Source: Prochilodus magdalenae
Taxonomy: Eukaryota > Chordata > Actinopteri > Characiformes > Prochilodontidae
Length of the DNA stretch: 64,000 bases
Direction of reading: 5' to 3'
Assembly: GCA_024036415.1 (NCBI GenBank)
Contig: JAMWET010004974.1
Location: 982,501-1,046,500 of the forward strand
Shown here: one piece after another, positions 62,130-64,000 of the stretch
Layout: each line of letters opens with the position of its first letter
Numbering within the stretch: the stretch's first letter is position 1
Position numbers and translations under genes: made by a program
The notes under the pieces: generated by a model
Database searches by the model: none
Told to the model about the DNA's origin: nothing
Seen by the model: only the letters and a program-made list of their open reading frames with translations

Positions 62130-62750
62130 ACACTGTGAACACTGATGCCCTACATAAGATGCCCAATCCTGTTAGGGCCAGCACCATTGGCAGACAGCTG
62201 CATGATGCAGGACTACACACATGCAGACTGTTAGGATGACTGTCCTCAACACATTTACCTTAAAGGCATTTAGCATACGCTCTTATCCAGAGCAACTTAA
62301 AACTGTGCTTAGTGTTGTACTGGAAGGTTAGAATCTAAACTTGCTATGAGCTCAGAAACTGCCCGAGCAAGGGCCAGTGCTGATACCTTGAGACATGTGT
62401 CAATGTTTCCAAAGACTGCCATGGTGTCAAGCCACTCTGTTATGGAGTGGCTCAGAATGGCAACAGGTCATCTTCAGTGACGAGTCCTGCTATTGTCTTG
62501 GTGTAGACAACTATCAAATTTGTCTGTGGAGGCCTCGTGGTCAGCACCAAGATGAGCAGTTTGTTGTTGCGAGTCACACACCCAGAGGGCCTGGTGTCAC
62601 TCCACCTCCAACCTACCACAAAATCTGCAGGAACTGCATGAGAATATTCAAACTGTGGGCAGCATCTTATGAAAGTTGATGAAGTACTGTGCCGCAAAAG
62701 ATGAGCTATTACCTGAATAATATTATCTTTACACAAGATGGAGCGGCTTA
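62130..62750 (+). mobile_element. Tc1-like transposase remnant interrupted by another repeat
   Basis: On the plus strand, about 62180-62225 gives T-I-G-R-Q-L-H-D-A-G-L-H. From about 62440 the frame gives E-W-Q-Q-V-I-F-S-D-E-S and then C-L-W-R-P-R-G and H-T-P-R-G-P-G-V, the classical Tc1 core landmarks with the catalytic D retained. The two parts are separated by about 100-150 bases carrying a SINE-tail-like segment (62265-62300). The element is related to the one at 56320-57005 (same C-W/S-W-G-S-E-W-Q-x-V-I-F-S run). Stops and frameshifts make it inactive. Confidence 0.8.
62262..62350. repeat. SINE-tail-like insertion within the Tc1 remnant
   Basis: AAAGGCATTTAGCATACGCT followed by CTTATCCAGAG-x-AACTT matches the tail of the SINE at 13454-13664 (GCATTTAGCTGACGCTCTTA). 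Only the tail portion is clear; the tRNA-like head was not found. Confidence 0.6.
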
Positions 62751-63370
62751 ATGAACCAGCAACAGAGTGAGCAATGAGTGGGTGCAGTGTTCCAAAAACT
62801 CTGGCAGCACTGCTGTGTCTGATCTGTGTCCACTGAAAAGCAGAGTGAAAGGGGCTAACAAGGTATACAGAGAAACAGATGGACTACAGTCTGTAACTTC
62901 AGAACTACAAGGTGGACAATGAGTATATACAGTAAATATGATCAGTGATCAGATCCACAATGTTAAGTTGTTTTATCACAGTAGAAAGATGGACAGAAAC
63001 ACCTGTGGATGTTTTCAAATCTGAAGCAAGTCAAATCTGAAGCAAGTGTGGAGCTTGGATAGGAGCTTTAAGTGCTGTTTGATGGTCAGACAGGTCTCTT
63101 TTCTCTTCTTTCAATGATTTTTTAAACACCAGATTTGGAAACTTCCTTTGTTTTTATTCTCTTTGAATTTGATTTTCTATTCTGATTCTTTATACATGTG
63201 GATTATCATATTTCAATCAGTAATCTCCTGACAATAAAAGTGAATTAATTAAAAGTCTTTGTATGTTAAATGTACGTATGTACAAAACTGGATATCAGTA
63301 TAATCTAACAATTGCCATATTTGTGCATTACTAATGTTTGGGGTATGTTTCCTACAGTCACTGATACAAT
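62751..63370. other. Non-coding stretch, no gene recognised
   Basis: No supported feature was seen. Confidence 0.45.
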
Positions 63371-63374
63371 ACGT

Positions 63375-63690
63375 AGCATTGTTGCTTCACTGCAAGGATG
63401 TGTGTTCGATTCCCAGCTGGGGTGTCTGGTGTCCTTACTGTGTGGAGTGTGCATGTTCTCCCTGTGTATGTGTGGGTTTCTGAGAATTTCCTTTGAGAAT
63501 TCCTCCCAATGCTGTCAGGTGAATTAGAGATACCAAATTCCCCCTTGGTGTGAATGAATGTATAAGGCTGTGTGTCTGCCCTGTGATGGATTGGTGGCCT
63601 GTCCAGGGTGTTTCTTACCTTCCACCCAATGAGTGCTGGGATAGGCTCTTATCTGTCTGTGTCCCAGACAGATAAGAGCTTAGAAGCTGA
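63375..63690 (+). mobile_element. SINE-like dispersed teleost repeat
   Basis: A B-box-like GTTCGATTCCCAGC is followed by GTGTGGAGTGTGCATGTTCT, CCCTGTGTATGTGTGGGTTT, GTGTGAATGAATGT, CTGCCCTGTGATGGATTGGT and CTGTCCAGGGTGT. This is the word order of an abundant fish repeat with a tRNA-like head. It ends with TGCTGGGATAGGCTCTTATC, and CTTATCTGTCTG is then repeated inverted (about 63648-63678), forming a small hairpin. Confidence 0.75.
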
Positions 63691-64000
63691 ATGAGTTAAT
63701 GAATTCCCTAGAGTGAGGGTAGCCTACAAGCAGGATTTAATAAAACACAACTACTTCAAAGTGCAACCAAGACGTTCCTTATTTTCCATACAAGATTGAA
63801 TAGTTTACATTATTGTAGGTCTTCTCTTGTTTGTATGTCACAGTTTCTTTCACAATAAGGTCTTATTTACTTTCTTTCTCAATAACTAATCAAGGTCAGA
63901 TTTAAATGTGTCCTTTGAGCATTTACACCCGTCCATCAACATCTGATTATGCCCAAAAGCCCATCTGGGATGCATTTTAATAGCAGACTGTCAGGTGGAA
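63691..64000. other. Non-coding window end, no gene recognised
   Basis: No supported feature was seen. Confidence 0.45.

Overview
This is vertebrate nuclear DNA, almost certainly from a teleost fish. It is AT-rich and intron-bearing, and littered with Tc1/mariner remnants, short inverted-repeat elements, tRNA-derived SINEs and long dinucleotide tracts, a mixture typical of teleosts. An otophysan (characin, catfish or similar) is a reasonable guess, but the sequence does not prove it.

One protein-coding gene can be supported: cdc5l (CDC5L/Cef1, a core member of the Prp19/NTC spliceosome complex). It lies on the minus strand, with the start codon at 48973 and the stop codon at 40761. I could place all 16 coding exons with intact GT-AG borders and consistent phases. 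They sum to 2412 nt (803 residues plus stop), within one residue of the human protein as I recall it. Its probable promoter lies just above 48974 and its likely poly(A) signal is at 40319-40324.

The 40 kb downstream of the gene (1-40 kb) holds no recognisable exon and looks like a gene desert. It contains decayed Tc1 transposases (about 1.9-2.5 kb and 26.3-27.0 kb), an extremely C-poor T/G minisatellite (9.8-10.7 kb), a SINE (13.5 kb), a TTAA-flanked inverted-repeat element (16.9-17.5 kb), diverged tandem arrays (22.2, 23.3-23.7 and 30.1-30.6 kb), two copies of a ~240-bp MITE (27.2 and 32.5 kb), and long CT and TA tracts.

The 15 kb upstream of the gene (49-64 kb) is also without a supported gene. 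It holds a second TTAA-flanked element (50.9-51.5 kb), a dispersed repeat carrying a CTCF-like core (52.5-52.8 kb), three Tc1-like elements (54.8, 56.3 and 62.1 kb; the first an internal-deletion derivative, the last interrupted by another repeat), a LINE-like 3' end (59.7-60.1 kb) and a SINE-like repeat (63.4-63.7 kb).

I found no operon, CRISPR array, phage or other new multi-gene system. The most interesting material is the family relationships among the non-autonomous elements, the C-poor minisatellite, and CTCF-like sites around cdc5l.
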